DNA from: Streptomyces populi
Lineage (GTDB): Bacteria; Actinomycetota; Actinomycetes; Streptomycetales; Streptomycetaceae
Assembly (NCBI RefSeq): GCF_002911015.1
Contig: NZ_KZ626853.1
Span: 56,372-120,371 of the forward strand
Reading direction: 5' to 3'
Length of the DNA: 64,000 bases
Under the pieces are notes generated by a model. It was given only the letters and a program-made list of their open reading frames with translations, did no database searches and had not been told where the DNA came from. Positions 1-9,614 of the stretch are shown here, piece by piece; position 1 is the stretch's first letter, and each line of letters opens with the position of its first letter. The translations under genes were made by a program, and so were the position numbers.

Positions 1-447
1 GTCGAGCACGCGCGCGGCCTCGTCGAGGATCTTCCGCGGCTCGCGCACGTCCGCGTGGACGTACTCCGTCCTGCCCTCGTCGGTGCCGCGCAGCAGCGCC
101 TCGGCGTGGGCGAGGACGATCGGGTCGTTGTCGACGTACACCACCCGTGCGTCCGGGGCGGTGCTCTGCGCGATCTGGTGGAGGTTGGGCTCGGTGGGAA
201 TGCCGGTGCCGATGTCCAGGAACTGGCGGATTCCCGCCGTACGGACCAGATGGCGGGTGGCGCGCTGCATGAACCAGCGGTTGCTGCGCGCGGCCCGTCT
301 GGCCCCGGGATCACGCGCCGTGATCTGCTGCCCGAGCCGTTCGTCCACCGGGTAGTTGTCCTTGCCGCCCAGGTACCAGTCGTACACCCGCGCCGGATGC
401 GGCCTGCTGGTGTCGATCCCGTCCGCGGCGGACCCCGTCCCCGTCAT
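1..447 (-). CDS. SAM-dependent methyltransferase, SAV2177 family (partial, runs off left edge)
   Basis: The minus strand is open from an ATG at 447 to the window edge without a stop, 149 codons. The N-terminus carries RVYDWYLGGKDNYPVDE, and further in are a motif I-like FLDIGTGIPTEPNLH and VVYVDNDPIVLAHA. This pattern is typical of the actinobacterial SAV2177/PF04672 family of putative SAM methyltransferases, whose substrates are mostly unknown. A GGGAG stretch 7 nt upstream supports the start. Family proteins are about 265-280 residues, so roughly half lies outside the window. It is divergent from the thiolase gene. Confidence 0.85.
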   Translation of the reverse strand, partial: MTGTGSAADGIDTSRPHPARVYDWYLGGKDNYPVDERLGQQITARDPGARRAARSNRWFMQRATRHLVRTAGIRQFLDIGTGIPTEPNLHQIAQSTAPDARVVYVDNDPIVLAHAEALLRGTDEGRTEYVHADVREPRKILDEAARVLD

Positions 448-765
448 ACGACAACTCCCTGCTTCGCTCGGCCTGTTCACCTCGCCGGCCCGGGTCCGGC
501 GGAGGCGCGCGAGCAGTCTGCCATCCGCGCGGAGGGCGGAGCGGACGGCCGTCGATCCTCGGCCACCGCCCCGGCCGCCCGGCCGTGGAGCGATCCCGTA
601 CGGACCGGGGCGCTCGGGACGGACGGACAACGGCCGCAGGGGGATCTTCCCAAGGGCTCGGCGCGGGGATATAGTCCAAAACTAGCAGTGCTAATTAATG
701 TCGGCGCTGGCTTGTGCTCACCACCGTCCGGCGCCCGTCCGCCGGTGTCCGTCAGGAGTCCTGTC
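448..765. other. divergent promoter region between methyltransferase and thiolase genes
   Basis: No credible gene lies in these 318 bases; the ORFs read through it have atypical composition for the window. It holds the 5' signals of the two divergent genes. Positions 668-700 form a distinctly AT-rich patch in otherwise GC-rich DNA and contain a small palindrome listed separately. Confidence 0.6.
683..693. promoter_or_regulatory. palindromic operator candidate upstream of thiolase gene
   Basis: TAGCAGTGCTA is a perfect 5-1-5 inverted repeat inside an AT-rich stretch about 75 bp before the thiolase start. Small palindromes of this kind near promoters are typical TetR or MarR-class operators. 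No matching regulator gene is adjacent, so the cognate factor is unknown. Confidence 0.4.
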
Positions 766-1950
<1,185 letters not shown>

Positions 1951-1953
<3 letters not shown>

Positions 1954-2006
1954 CGTCCCGGACCTGACGTCCCGGACCTGACGTCCCGGACCTGACGTCC
2001 CGGACC
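1951..2006. repeat. 14-bp tandem repeat, four perfect copies, starting at the thiolase stop codon
   Basis: TGACGTCCCGGACC occurs four times head to tail (1951, 1965, 1979, 1993). The first TGA is the stop of the thiolase gene, so copy number could vary without changing the protein. Each unit contains the 6-bp palindrome GACGTC. Confidence 0.9.
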
Positions 2007-2187
2007 CCGGCCGCGGGTCCCGTGCACGAGGGGCGTCACGGCCGGGGGCGCCGTTCGCCCCTCGCGCGGGCCCGCCCGGTTCCGCCCCGGCGCACCGGCC
2101 GACCCGTGTCCGCCGGTGTGCCCGGACGTCGCCCGGCGGGCCCCTCGTCACCCGGGCGAGAAGCGTGGACATAGCATCGACCCCCGC

Positions 2188-2961
2188 ATGAACACGATGA
2201 CGCTCTGGCACATATCCATGGGGGAGTTCGCCGCTCTCGCCGCCGCGGCTCTGCTCGTCGGCTTCTCCAAGACCGCCGTCAGCGGCGCCAACACGGTCAG
2301 TCTGGCGGTCTTCGCCGCCGTACTGCCCGCCCGCGCCTCGACGGGAGTCCTGCTTCCCCTCCTGATCGTCGGCGACGTGCTCGCCGTCGCCACCTACCGG
2401 CGCCACGCCCACTGGCCCACGCTGTGGCGGCTGTTCCCGGCGGTCGCCGCCGGTGTCGTCCTCGGCACGCTGTTCCTGGTGTGGGCCGACGACGCCGTCG
2501 TACGGGTCTCGATCGGCGCGACCCTGCTGCTGATGACCGGGATCACGCTGTGGCGCCGCCGGGCCGCCGCCCAGGACGAGGAGCCGGGTGCGGTCGTGAC
2601 CCGCGCGGGCCGCGTCACGGCACGTTCCTACGGGGTCCTCGGCGGCTTCACCACCATGGTCGCCAACGCGGGCGGCCCGGTGATGTCGATGTATCTCCTC
2701 TCGGCGGGCTTCCGCAAGCTCGGCTTCCTCGGCACCTCCGCCTTCTTCTTCCTCATCGTCAACGTCTCCAAGCTGCCGTTCAGCGCGGGCCTCGGTCTGA
2801 TCGACGGCCGTTCGCTGCTGCTGGACGCGGCGCTGGCCGTCTTCGTGGTCCCGGGGGCGTTCATCGGGAAGTGGGCGGTGAAGCGCATCAACCAGTTGCT
2901 CTTCGACCGCCTGGTGATCGCGGCGACGGTGGTGGGCGGCGTGCAGCTCCTGCTCCCCTGA
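2188..2961 (+). CDS. TSUP (TauE/SafE) family membrane permease
   Basis: A 257-residue integral membrane protein with about seven hydrophobic segments, including FAALAAAALLVGFSKTAVSG, ASTGVLLPLLIVGDVLAVAT and FTTMVANAGGPVMSMYLLSA. The paired glycine-rich half-repeats and the VANAGGP signature are typical of the TSUP/TauE family, whose members are proposed exporters of sulfite, sulfoacetate or other organic anions. The substrate cannot be inferred. ATG at 2188 was chosen; ATG at 2218 is a shorter alternative. No good ribosome binding site precedes either. Confidence 0.85.
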   Translation: MNTMTLWHISMGEFAALAAAALLVGFSKTAVSGANTVSLAVFAAVLPARASTGVLLPLLIVGDVLAVATYRRHAHWPTLWRLFPAVAAGVVLGTLFLVWADDAVVRVSIGATLLLMTGITLWRRRAAAQDEEPGAVVTRAGRVTARSYGVLGGFTTMVANAGGPVMSMYLLSAGFRKLGFLGTSAFFFLIVNVSKLPFSAGLGLIDGRSLLLDAALAVFVVPGAFIGKWAVKRINQLLFDRLVIAATVVGGVQLLLP

Positions 2962-3001
2962 CCCGGCCCGGGGACTTCCGCGGGCCCCGCCCGGCGGCCC
3001 G

Positions 3002-5104
3002 TCAGCTCGTGCCGGACGACGTCAGCTCCGGGGGCCGGTCGGGTTGCAGGCCCTGCGCCAGGTCCTCGGCCAGCAGCCGCTTGGCGATGGTGTCGACGGC
3101 GGCGCGCAGTTCCGCGCCGGACGGGCGGCCGAGATCCCGCTCCACCCGCGCGGCGAGCCAGCGGCCCCAGGCCTCACTGATCACCCGGGCCTCGCGCTCG
3201 CCCGCCGCCGTGTGCGAGAACAGCGATCCGTGCCGGGTCAGATACCCCTCCTCGACCATGCGGTCGAAGACCGGGACGAGCACCTCGGGAGGCAGCCGGC
3301 GCCGGGCGGCGATCAGCGCGAGGTTGGCGTGGCCGACCATGCGGGTGAACAGCTCCACCTGCATCACGGCCCAGGCGCCCGCCACGTCGAGCCGGGTGTC
3401 GGACTCCAGCACGACCCGGCGCGCGGTGTTCGTCTCCGTGGCGCCGATGATCTTCCCGACCGCGGCCTCCAGCAGCCTGCGGGAGTCCGCGGTGGACGGC
3501 GACGCGAAACCCTCGCCCATGTCCGTCGACCCCATGCGCGCGCTGTCGCGCAGCTCCACCTGCTTGAGGAACAGCGCCACGACGAAGCCGAGGAGCGCGA
3601 CCGGGACCGTCCACAGGAACACCGTGTGCAGGGTGTCGGCGTACGCGTCGACGATGGGCGCGGCCGCCCTCGGCGGCAGCCGGTGCAGCCCCTCCGGGCT
3701 CTGCGCCGCCCGGGCGACGACGGCCGGCGGGGCCGCGCCCGTCCCGACGGCCGTCCTGATCCCGTCGGTCAGGTTGGGCTTGAGCGCGTTGGTGTAGATC
3801 GTGCCGAAGACGGCCGTGCCGAACGAACTGCCCAGCGTGCGGAAGAAGGTGACCCCGGACGTCGCGGTGCCGAGGTCGGTGTACTCGACGGTGTTCTGCA
3901 CCGCGATCGTCAGCACCTGCATGCACAGCCCGATCCCGGTGCCGAGCACGAACATGTACAGGGACTCCAGCCACGCCCCGGTGCCCGGACCCATGCGCGA
4001 CATCAGATAGAGCCCGACCGTCATCACCAGGGAACCGACGATAGGGAAGATCCGGTACCGCCCGGTCTTGCTGACCACGTTGCCGCTGAAGACCGACGCG
4101 ATGAGCAGCCCCATGACCAGCGGCAGCGTGCGCACCCCGGAGACCGTGGCCGAGTCCCCGTCGACGTACTGAAGGTAGGTCGGCAGATACGTCATCGCGC
4201 CGAGCATCGCGAAGCCCACGATGAAACTGAGGATCGAGCAGACCGAGAAGACCGGGTTGGAGAACAGCCGCATCGGCAGCATCGGTTCGGCGGCGCGCGT
4301 CTCCACCAGGCAGAACAGGCCGAGCGCGACCAGACCGCCGACGAAGAGCCCGATGATGACCGGCGATCCCCAGGCGTACTCGTTGCCGCCCCAACTCGTC
4401 GCCAGGATCAGGGCGCTGGCCCCCACCGCGACCAGGGCGATGCCCAGATAGTCGATGACCGGCCGGGTCGCCGACCTCACCACGGGGATGGTGCGCGCCG
4501 CCGCGATCACCACGAGGATCGCGAGGGGCACGTTGATGTAGAACGCCCAGCGCCAGGTCAGATGGTCCGTGAACAGCCCGCCGAGCAGCGGCCCGATGAC
4601 GGTGGCCACACCGAAGACGGCACCGATCGCGCCCTGGTACTTGCCCCGCTCGCGCAGCGGGATGACATCGGCGATCAGCGCCATGGAGGTCACCATCAGA
4701 CCGCCCGCGCCGACGCCCTGCAACCCCCGCCAGGCGATCAGCAGGGACATGTTCGTGGCGAGCCCGCACAGGAACGACCCGGTGATGAAGATGACCGCCG
4801 ACGCCTGGAAGACCACCTTGCGGCCGAACAGGTCGCCGAACTTGCCGACGAGCACCGTGGACACGGTCTCCGCCAGCAGGTACGCGGTCACCACCCAGGA
4901 CATGTGCGCGGCGCCGCCCAGGTCCGACACGATCGTCGGCAGCGCGGTGCCCACGATCGTCTGGTCCAGGGCGGCGAGCAGCAGCCCCAGCGAGATCGTC
5001 GCGAAGACGATGTTGCGGCGGCGGTTGTCCAGCACCGGCGGTCCGGGCGCCCCCGCCGGGGCCGGCGCGGTGTCCTCGGTGATCGTCACAGTCGCCACCC
5101 TCAC
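3002..5104 (-). CDS. MFS multidrug exporter (DHA2/EmrB-QacA type) with C-terminal winged-helix-like tail
   Basis: A proton-driven efflux transporter of about 700 residues. The first ~510 residues form a 14-TM DHA2 core, with [16 protein letters not shown] in helix 1, [13 protein letters not shown] as the loop 2-3 motif A, and [13 protein letters not shown] and [20 protein letters not shown] as later motifs. The last ~170 residues are soluble and resemble a MarR-like domain ([40 protein letters not shown]). GTG at 5104 follows GGGGAG by 9 nt; ATG at 5125 is in frame but lacks a binding site. The long tail is a known variant in Streptomyces; its role is not established. Confidence 0.88.
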   Translation of the reverse strand: MRVATVTITEDTAPAPAGAPGPPVLDNRRRNIVFATISLGLLLAALDQTIVGTALPTIVSDLGGAAHMSWVVTAYLLAETVSTVLVGKFGDLFGRKVVFQASAVIFITGSFLCGLATNMSLLIAWRGLQGVGAGGLMVTSMALIADVIPLRERGKYQGAIGAVFGVATVIGPLLGGLFTDHLTWRWAFYINVPLAILVVIAAARTIPVVRSATRPVIDYLGIALVAVGASALILATSWGGNEYAWGSPVIIGLFVGGLVALGLFCLVETRAAEPMLPMRLFSNPVFSVCSILSFIVGFAMLGAMTYLPTYLQYVDGDSATVSGVRTLPLVMGLLIASVFSGNVVSKTGRYRIFPIVGSLVMTVGLYLMSRMGPGTGAWLESLYMFVLGTGIGLCMQVLTIAVQNTVEYTDLGTATSGVTFFRTLGSSFGTAVFGTIYTNALKPNLTDGIRTAVGTGAAPPAVVARAAQSPEGLHRLPPRAAAPIVDAYADTLHTVFLWTVPVALLGFVVALFLKQVELRDSARMGSTDMGEGFASPSTADSRRLLEAAVGKIIGATETNTARRVVLESDTRLDVAGAWAVMQVELFTRMVGHANLALIAARRRLPPEVLVPVFDRMVEEGYLTRHGSLFSHTAAGEREARVISEAWGRWLAARVERDLGRPSGAELRAAVDTIAKRLLAEDLAQGLQPDRPPELTSSGTS

Positions 5105-5165
5105 ACCGGCGGGCTCCCCGTGCATGCGGGGCGACCCGCCCGGCGTACGGGCCGGCCGGGAGTCC

Positions 5166-5936
5166 TCAGCTCCCCGGATTCCTGCGCAGCAGATAGGTGT
5201 CCATGACCCATCCCTTGCGCTCCCGGGCCTCGGCGCGCAGCTCCTCGATGAGAGGGGCGACCTCGGCCAGGGGGCCGGAGACGAGGATCTCGTCCGGGGT
5301 GCCGATGTAGGCGCCCCAGTAGATGTCGATGTCCTCGTCCGCGTACCGCCGGAACGTCTGGTGGGCGTCGAGCATCACGACCACGTCGTCCACCCCGTCG
5401 GGGAAGCCCTCCGCCAGCCGTCGGCCGGTGGTGATCTGCACGGGCCGGGCGACCCGGTTCAGTCCCGTGCGGTGCCGGGCGACGAGCGCCGAGACGCTGC
5501 TGACGCCGGGCACCACGTCGTACGAGAACGCCACCGCGCCCCGGTCCAGGATCTCCTCCAGGATGCCGAGGGTGCTGTCGTACAGGGCGGGATCGCCCCA
5601 CACCAGGAACGCGCCGCTCTCGTCCTCGCCCAGCTCCTCGGCGATCAGCCGTTCGTAGATGGCGGCGCGGGCGCTGCGCCAGTCCCCGACGGCGGGGGAG
5701 TACGCCGAGCCGCCCGCGGTCCGGTCCCGGTCCGGGTCGCGCGCCTCGACCAGGCGGTACCCGCCCTCGGGTATGTGCGCGTCGAGGATGTCGCGGCGCA
5801 GCTGGACGAGGTCCGACTTCACCTCGCCCTTGTCCAGGATGAAGAACACGTCGGTGCTCCTCAGCGCCTTGACCGCTTGTAGCGTGAGCTGATCGGGGTC
5901 GCCCGCTCCGATGCCGATGACATGAATCTTTCGCAC
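5166..5936 (-). CDS. cobF: precorrin-6A synthase (deacetylating), CobF
   Basis: CobF methylates precorrin-5 at C1 and removes the C-20 acetyl group in aerobic cobalamin synthesis, using SAM. The 256-residue protein opens with [22 protein letters not shown], a tetrapyrrole methylase N-terminus, and carries [18 protein letters not shown] and [19 protein letters not shown]. Length and motifs fit the family. The start is GTG at 5936. No other cob gene is in the window, so it stands apart from the main cobalamin clusters. Confidence 0.93.
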   Translation of the reverse strand: MRKIHVIGIGAGDPDQLTLQAVKALRSTDVFFILDKGEVKSDLVQLRRDILDAHIPEGGYRLVEARDPDRDRTAGGSAYSPAVGDWRSARAAIYERLIAEELGEDESGAFLVWGDPALYDSTLGILEEILDRGAVAFSYDVVPGVSSVSALVARHRTGLNRVARPVQITTGRRLAEGFPDGVDDVVVMLDAHQTFRRYADEDIDIYWGAYIGTPDEILVSGPLAEVAPLIEELRAEARERKGWVMDTYLLRRNPGS

Positions 5937-5958
5937 ACCGAGAGTCTGCCGTACGCCA

Positions 5959-6090
5959 CTGACCGTGGACGCACCGGCCGGACCCGGGCTCCGCTGACCG
6001 TGGACGCGCCGGCCGGATTCGTGCTCCGCACCCGCGGACGGCGGACGGCGGACGGCGGAGGGCGGACGGCGGAGGGCGGACGCGCCGACG
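5959..6090. repeat. short direct repeats upstream of cobF
   Basis: CTGACCGTGGACGC followed by CCGGCCGGA occurs at 5959 and again at 5994 (35-bp spacing, one difference). From about 6035 to 6085 follow several 7- to 8-bp GCGGACG/GCGGAGG units. The tract fills the gap between cobF and the DUF309 gene and looks like slipped-strand expansion. Confidence 0.7.
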
Positions 6091-6146
6091 GGACCCCGAG
6101 CCTGCGCGCCGGGGTGCAGGGGTGCAGGCCCGGTGGTCCGCCGTCG

Positions 6147-6671
6147 TCAGGCGGCCCGGCCGCGCAGCCGCGGCGACGCCCCCGCCGCGTCCACCCGTCG
6201 GCCGTCGCGCTCCACGACGGCCGCCAGCTCCCCGGCCCAGCGGGTGATCTCCGTGAGGTCCAGGCCGTACGGCCGTGGCCGCCCGGTCGTCGACGTCCAC
6301 TCCTCGACCGTCCCGGCGCCGCGCCGCAGCAGCCGCGCGCCGCCCGTCGCGTTCCCCCGCGCCGCGTGGGTGAGCCCCACGGCGAGCTGGGCGAGTCCCC
6401 GCCAGAGTCCGCGCTCGTCCGCGGGGCCGGACTTCCAGGCGTCCTCGAAGACCTCGTGCGCGTGGAACGGCCTGCCCGCGTCCAGCAGGGCCTGTGCCTC
6501 GGTGACCGTCTCCCCGGGACGGCGCACGACGCCCTCAGGCGCCCGCTCCACCCCTGCTTCGCCGTACGGCAGCGGACGCCCCAGTCCGTCGCGGGGCCGG
6601 GCGTTCCGGGCCCGCCCCTCGGCGTCGCGATCGCGCCCGTCGGCCTGCCGCGTCTCGGATGTCCCGGTCAT
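6147..6671 (-). CDS. DUF309 domain protein
   Basis: A 174-residue protein with the DUF309 signature AGRPFHAHEVFEDAWKSG and WRGLAQLAVGLTHAARGN in the middle. The family is a small all-helical bundle of unknown function found widely in bacteria and plastids. The first ~40 residues are charged and low in complexity. A C-terminal helix carries LDLTEITRWAGELAAVVERD. It lies upstream of, and on the opposite strand to, the tRNA-Pro gene. Confidence 0.8.
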   Translation of the reverse strand: MTGTSETRQADGRDRDAEGRARNARPRDGLGRPLPYGEAGVERAPEGVVRRPGETVTEAQALLDAGRPFHAHEVFEDAWKSGPADERGLWRGLAQLAVGLTHAARGNATGGARLLRRGAGTVEEWTSTTGRPRPYGLDLTEITRWAGELAAVVERDGRRVDAAGASPRLRGRAA

Positions 6672-6771
6672 ACGCCGATTGTCGCGTGCCCCCGGCCCCC
6701 TGCGGAACAGCCTCCGGAGTGGGGTAAAGTTCTGTTCGCACGATCACGCGGGGCACCGCGGGTGAAGGCAC

Positions 6772-6845
<74 letters not shown>

Positions 6846-6864
6846 CTTGCTCGACGCAGGTCGC

Positions 6865-6897
6865 AGGCCGTTTCCGCTCATGCGGGAGCGGCCTTTT
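6865..6897 (+). terminator. terminator after tRNA-Pro
   Basis: The arms AGGCCG and CGGCCT, with an inner CCGC-tcat-GCGG stem and G-U pairs between, form a continuous hairpin followed by TTTT. It lies 20 nt after the tRNA 3' end. Confidence 0.75.
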
Positions 6898-7033
6898 CCG
6901 TTGTTCCGGGAGACGCGGCCGACACCGGGGCCCGGCGTCGGCCGGACGAATGCCGGTCCCGGACCCCGGGACCACCGGTGTGATGTGAGTCACTCATCGC
7001 TCTTCCGGGTCGGTCGTGCGCGATCATGGCCGG

Positions 7034-7735
7034 ATGGACGCCCGTTTCCTCGGCATCGCCGAGCTGGCCGAAACCCCGTCCGTGGCGGTCGTGGTCGACG
7101 TCATGCGCGCCTTCACGGTGGCGGCGTGGGCCTTCGCCCAGGGGGCGGAGAAGATCGTTCTCGCCGGGTCGCCGGCCGACGCGCTGGCGCTCAAGGCCCG
7201 TCACCCGGACTGGGTGGCGCTCAAGGACGGGCCGCCCGCTCCCGGCTTCGACACCGTCAACTCGCCGGGCCTGCTGCGCTCCCTCGACCTCGGCGGACGG
7301 ACCGTGGTGCAGAAGACCACGGCGGGGACCGTCGGCGCCCTCGCGGTCGAGGGCGCGTCGCTGGTGCTGTGCGCCGGCTTCGTGGTGGCGGAGGCGACGG
7401 CCGGGGTCCTGCGGGCGCGCGGGTGCGACAGCGTCACGTTCGTGGTCACCGGCGAGGACGGGCGCGCCGACGAGGACCTGGCGTGCGCCCAGTACATCGC
7501 CCGCAGGGCCGCCGGGGCCGATACGGACGCGACCGGGTTCCTCCGCCGTGCCGCCGACTCGCGCGCCGCCGTCGAGCTGGCGACGGGCGTGCGCGAGGGG
7601 GTCCATCCCGATGACGTCGCGCTCTGCCTCGAGCTCGACCGGTTCCCCTTCGCCATGGTGGCGGCCCCGGAGGACTCGCTCATGGTCCTGCGTCCGCGCG
7701 CCGTGGCCCCGCCGGCCCAGGGCACCGCGGTCTGA
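7034..7735 (+). CDS. 2-phosphosulfolactate phosphatase (ComB) family protein
   Basis: A 233-residue ComB-family protein. [21 protein letters not shown] near the N-terminus holds the DVxRA motif that contributes to the Mg site, and [29 protein letters not shown] and [14 protein letters not shown] are other family blocks. In methanogens ComB hydrolyses 2-phosphosulfolactate for coenzyme M; actinobacterial relatives probably dephosphorylate another small phosphate. ATG 7034 is preferred over GTG 7016. A hairpin follows the stop. Confidence 0.85.
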   Translation: MDARFLGIAELAETPSVAVVVDVMRAFTVAAWAFAQGAEKIVLAGSPADALALKARHPDWVALKDGPPAPGFDTVNSPGLLRSLDLGGRTVVQKTTAGTVGALAVEGASLVLCAGFVVAEATAGVLRARGCDSVTFVVTGEDGRADEDLACAQYIARRAAGADTDATGFLRRAADSRAAVELATGVREGVHPDDVALCLELDRFPFAMVAAPEDSLMVLRPRAVAPPAQGTAV

Positions 7736-7748
7736 CCGCGGCCCAGGT

Positions 7749-7774
7749 CCGGCTCCCGGCGCGCAGGGAGCCGG
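7749..7774 (+). terminator. hairpin after the ComB-family gene
   Basis: A perfect 9-bp stem (CCGGCTCCC / GGGAGCCGG) with an 8-nt loop, 14 nt past the stop. There is no T-tract, as is common in high-GC actinobacteria. Confidence 0.55.
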
Positions 7775-7965
7775 CCGACGCGTTCGCCGCCCGTGACGGG
7801 ACGCGGGCGCGGTCGGTCACGGGCGGCACACGTGTCATCTGTGTGGGCGTTCCTGAACCGGCACGGAGCCGACCGGCGGTCCGGGGAGCGACCGGGCGGC
7901 CCCGGCCACCCCTCCGGGCGGGACCGCTCCCGTCCTCGGTGTCCGGGGCGTCTCGGCGGCCCGCG

Positions 7966-8502
7966 TCAGGCGATGCGTCCGACGTACGCCAGCGCCTGCC
8001 GCAGCAGGACGCCGTGGCCGCCCGGCATGTCGTCCGTGACCACGGGGGACGCGGCCTCCTCCGGGCTGAACCAGACCAGGTCCAGGGCGTCCTGCCGGGG
8101 GCGGCAGTCGCCGGTGACCGGCACGATGTACGCCAGGGACACGGCGTGCTGGCGCGGGTCGTGGAACGGCGTGACACCGAGCGTCGGGAAGTACTCCGCG
8201 ACGGTGAAGGGTTGCAGGGAGGCCGGGATCCGGGGGAGGGCCACCGGACCGAGGTCCTTCTCCAGGTGACGCAGGAGGGCGTCGCGGACCCGCTCGTGGT
8301 GCAGCACCCGGCCCGAGACGAGGGAGCGGGTGACCGTTCCGTCCGGACCGATGCCGAGCAGGAGCCCGACGTGGGTGACTTCGCCGTTGTCGTCGACGCG
8401 CACCGGTACGGCCTCGACGTACAGGATCGGCATGCGGGCGCGGGCCGATTCCAGTTCGTCGCGGGACAGCCAGCCGGGCGTGGTTTCGGTCAAGTCAGAC
8501 AT
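7966..8502 (-). CDS. NUDIX-family protein (DUF4916 type)
   Basis: A 178-residue protein typical of the actinobacterial DUF4916/NUDIX-like family. The N-terminal block LSRDELESARARMPILYVEA is characteristic, GRVLHHERVRDALLRHLEKD takes the place of the NUDIX box, and ALDLVWFSPEEAASPVV is the C-terminal block. A canonical GX5EX7REUXEEXGU box is not visible, so hydrolase activity is uncertain. TATGAT ends 6 nt before the ATG, which would make the message leaderless. Confidence 0.8.
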   Translation of the reverse strand: MSDLTETTPGWLSRDELESARARMPILYVEAVPVRVDDNGEVTHVGLLLGIGPDGTVTRSLVSGRVLHHERVRDALLRHLEKDLGPVALPRIPASLQPFTVAEYFPTLGVTPFHDPRQHAVSLAYIVPVTGDCRPRQDALDLVWFSPEEAASPVVTDDMPGGHGVLLRQALAYVGRIA

Positions 8503-8508
8503 TGCTTG

Positions 8509-8514
8509 ATCATA
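8509..8514 (-). promoter_or_regulatory. -10 hexamer giving a leaderless NUDIX-family transcript
   Basis: TATGAT on the minus strand ends 6 nt before the ATG at 8502, placing transcription start at or next to the start codon. No ribosome binding site is present, which fits a leaderless mRNA. A -35 element is not clear. Confidence 0.4.
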
Positions 8515-8944
8515 CTTTCCGTGCGTCCGCTGCGGGCGTGATGCTCCAGGTCAACGATGCCCCACCGAAAGGGTCATTGTGTGTTCTTCGGCTTTGACCA
8601 CGACGTTCCGGCCACGACGTTCCGGTCCTGGGGCCGGACACGGCGCGCAGGTCCGCCGGCCCGGGGCGGTGCGCCCCGGCGGCCTCGTAGCCTGGGCGCG
8701 CTCGGCAGGACGACCGGCTCTACCACGGGAGCGGCATGGCCGGGGAATTCACCACCGGGATCACTGACGCGGTCGTCGACGGTTTCGCGGACACGGCCGA
8801 TCCGGGGCTGCGTGAACTGCTCGGCTCGCTCACCCGCCATCTGCACGCCTTCGTCCGCGAGACCCGGCCGGGGTGATCACTCGCACGGGTGATGCCGGTC
8901 GATGATGTGCGCGGTCGGGGAACGTGTTGGCTAGGTTCATGGTC

Positions 8945-9340
8945 ATGGCGCGGTTTCGGATGTATCCGACGAGTGGGCAGGTGGGCGTCATGCTCGGCCA
9001 CTGCGCGCACGCCCGGTACGTCTGGAACCTTGCCGCCGCCCTGCACCAGTCTGCGCCGCAGCGTTTGCTGGGGGCACCTCCCACGCCCTTGAGGCAGTGG
9101 GGGAGGATCGACAAGAACTCGCGCGAGAGCCGAGCCGAGTTCGTCTGTTCCTCCTGCGGCTTCACCTGCAACGCCGACACCAACGCAGCAGCCGACGTCG
9201 CGGCAGGACAGGGCGGGATCCCCCGCCTCCGGCGAACAGCCGGTGCCGGAGGGGTGACAACGGCCACCGACCGTTCGAGCGCCCGTGAACCCCAGCCCGT
9301 ACGGGCTGGAATCCCCTTCCTTTCAGGAGGGGGAGGATGT
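8945..9340 (+). pseudogene. tnpB: tnpB remnant (RNA-guided nuclease family), internally deleted
   Basis: Full TnpB proteins of this group are about 380-410 residues. This remnant keeps roughly the first 35 residues (RFRMYPTSGQVGVMLGHCAH, ARYVWNLAAALHQ) and the last ~75. The RuvC I and II catalytic segments and the first zinc-finger CxxC are missing, so the protein cannot cut DNA. The join is filled by a hairpin-forming sequence at 9065-9107. The frame stays open across the join. Confidence 0.75.
9065..9107 (+). repeat. REP-like palindromic insert inside the tnpB remnant
   Basis: The segment has the form CTGGGGGCACCTCCCAC, a short spacer, then GTGGGGGAGG, so it folds as an imperfect hairpin. 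Closely similar sequences recur in Streptomyces intergenic DNA. It sits exactly where the middle of tnpB is missing. Confidence 0.5.
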
Positions 9341-9343
9341 CAA
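9293..9343 (+). ncRNA. probable omega-RNA 3' end / right end of the element
   Basis: CAGCCCGTACGGGCTG is a perfect 16-bp palindrome, followed by a CCCCTTCC...GGAGGGGG hairpin and GATGTCAA. In IS605/IS1341 elements the right end doubles as the scaffold of the TnpB guide RNA, with the guide taken from flanking DNA. Here the guide position would fall in dioxygenase sequence at about 9344-9360. Confidence 0.45.
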
Positions 9344-9614
9344 ATGACCCGCTCACCCGTACCCGTACCCGATCCCCGTCGACGACCCGGTCGGCGCCCT
9401 GCTCGGGGGCACCGGCCGCCACCCCTGGCGCCCCGCCCGCATCCACGCACATCTTCGTGGCGGGCGGTCCCTATCTGGACTCCGACGCCGTCTTCGCCGT
9501 GAAGAGGAGCCTCGTCCAGGACTTCGCCGAGACCGACGACCCCGCGCTGGCGCGGGAGTTCGGCGTCGCGAACCCCTTCAGACACGCCCGTTTCGACCTC
9601 GTACTGGAGCCGGC

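Larger units (their letters stand above)
8870..9343 (+). mobile_element. IS1341/IS605-type mini-element with internally deleted tnpB
   Basis: The insertion contains a tnpB start (MARFRMYPTSGQVGVMLGHC) and a tnpB end (FVCSSCGFTCNADTNAAADV, the zinc-finger half plus the RuvC-III Asp region), joined in one frame with about 300 residues missing. No tnpA is present. The right end has a 16-bp palindrome (9293-9308) and a second hairpin (9312-9335) before GTCAA, like the 3' end of a TnpB-associated omega RNA. The left boundary is approximate, set where dioxygenase homology stops. Confidence 0.8.

Noticed and set aside
6035..6090. GCGGACG repeats considered as a CRISPR array
   Set aside because: Units are 7-8 bp with no unique spacers, and there are no cas genes.
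8924..9502. Functional RNA-guided TnpB nuclease
   Set aside because: The RuvC I and II catalytic regions are missing, so it cannot be active, although the frame is open.
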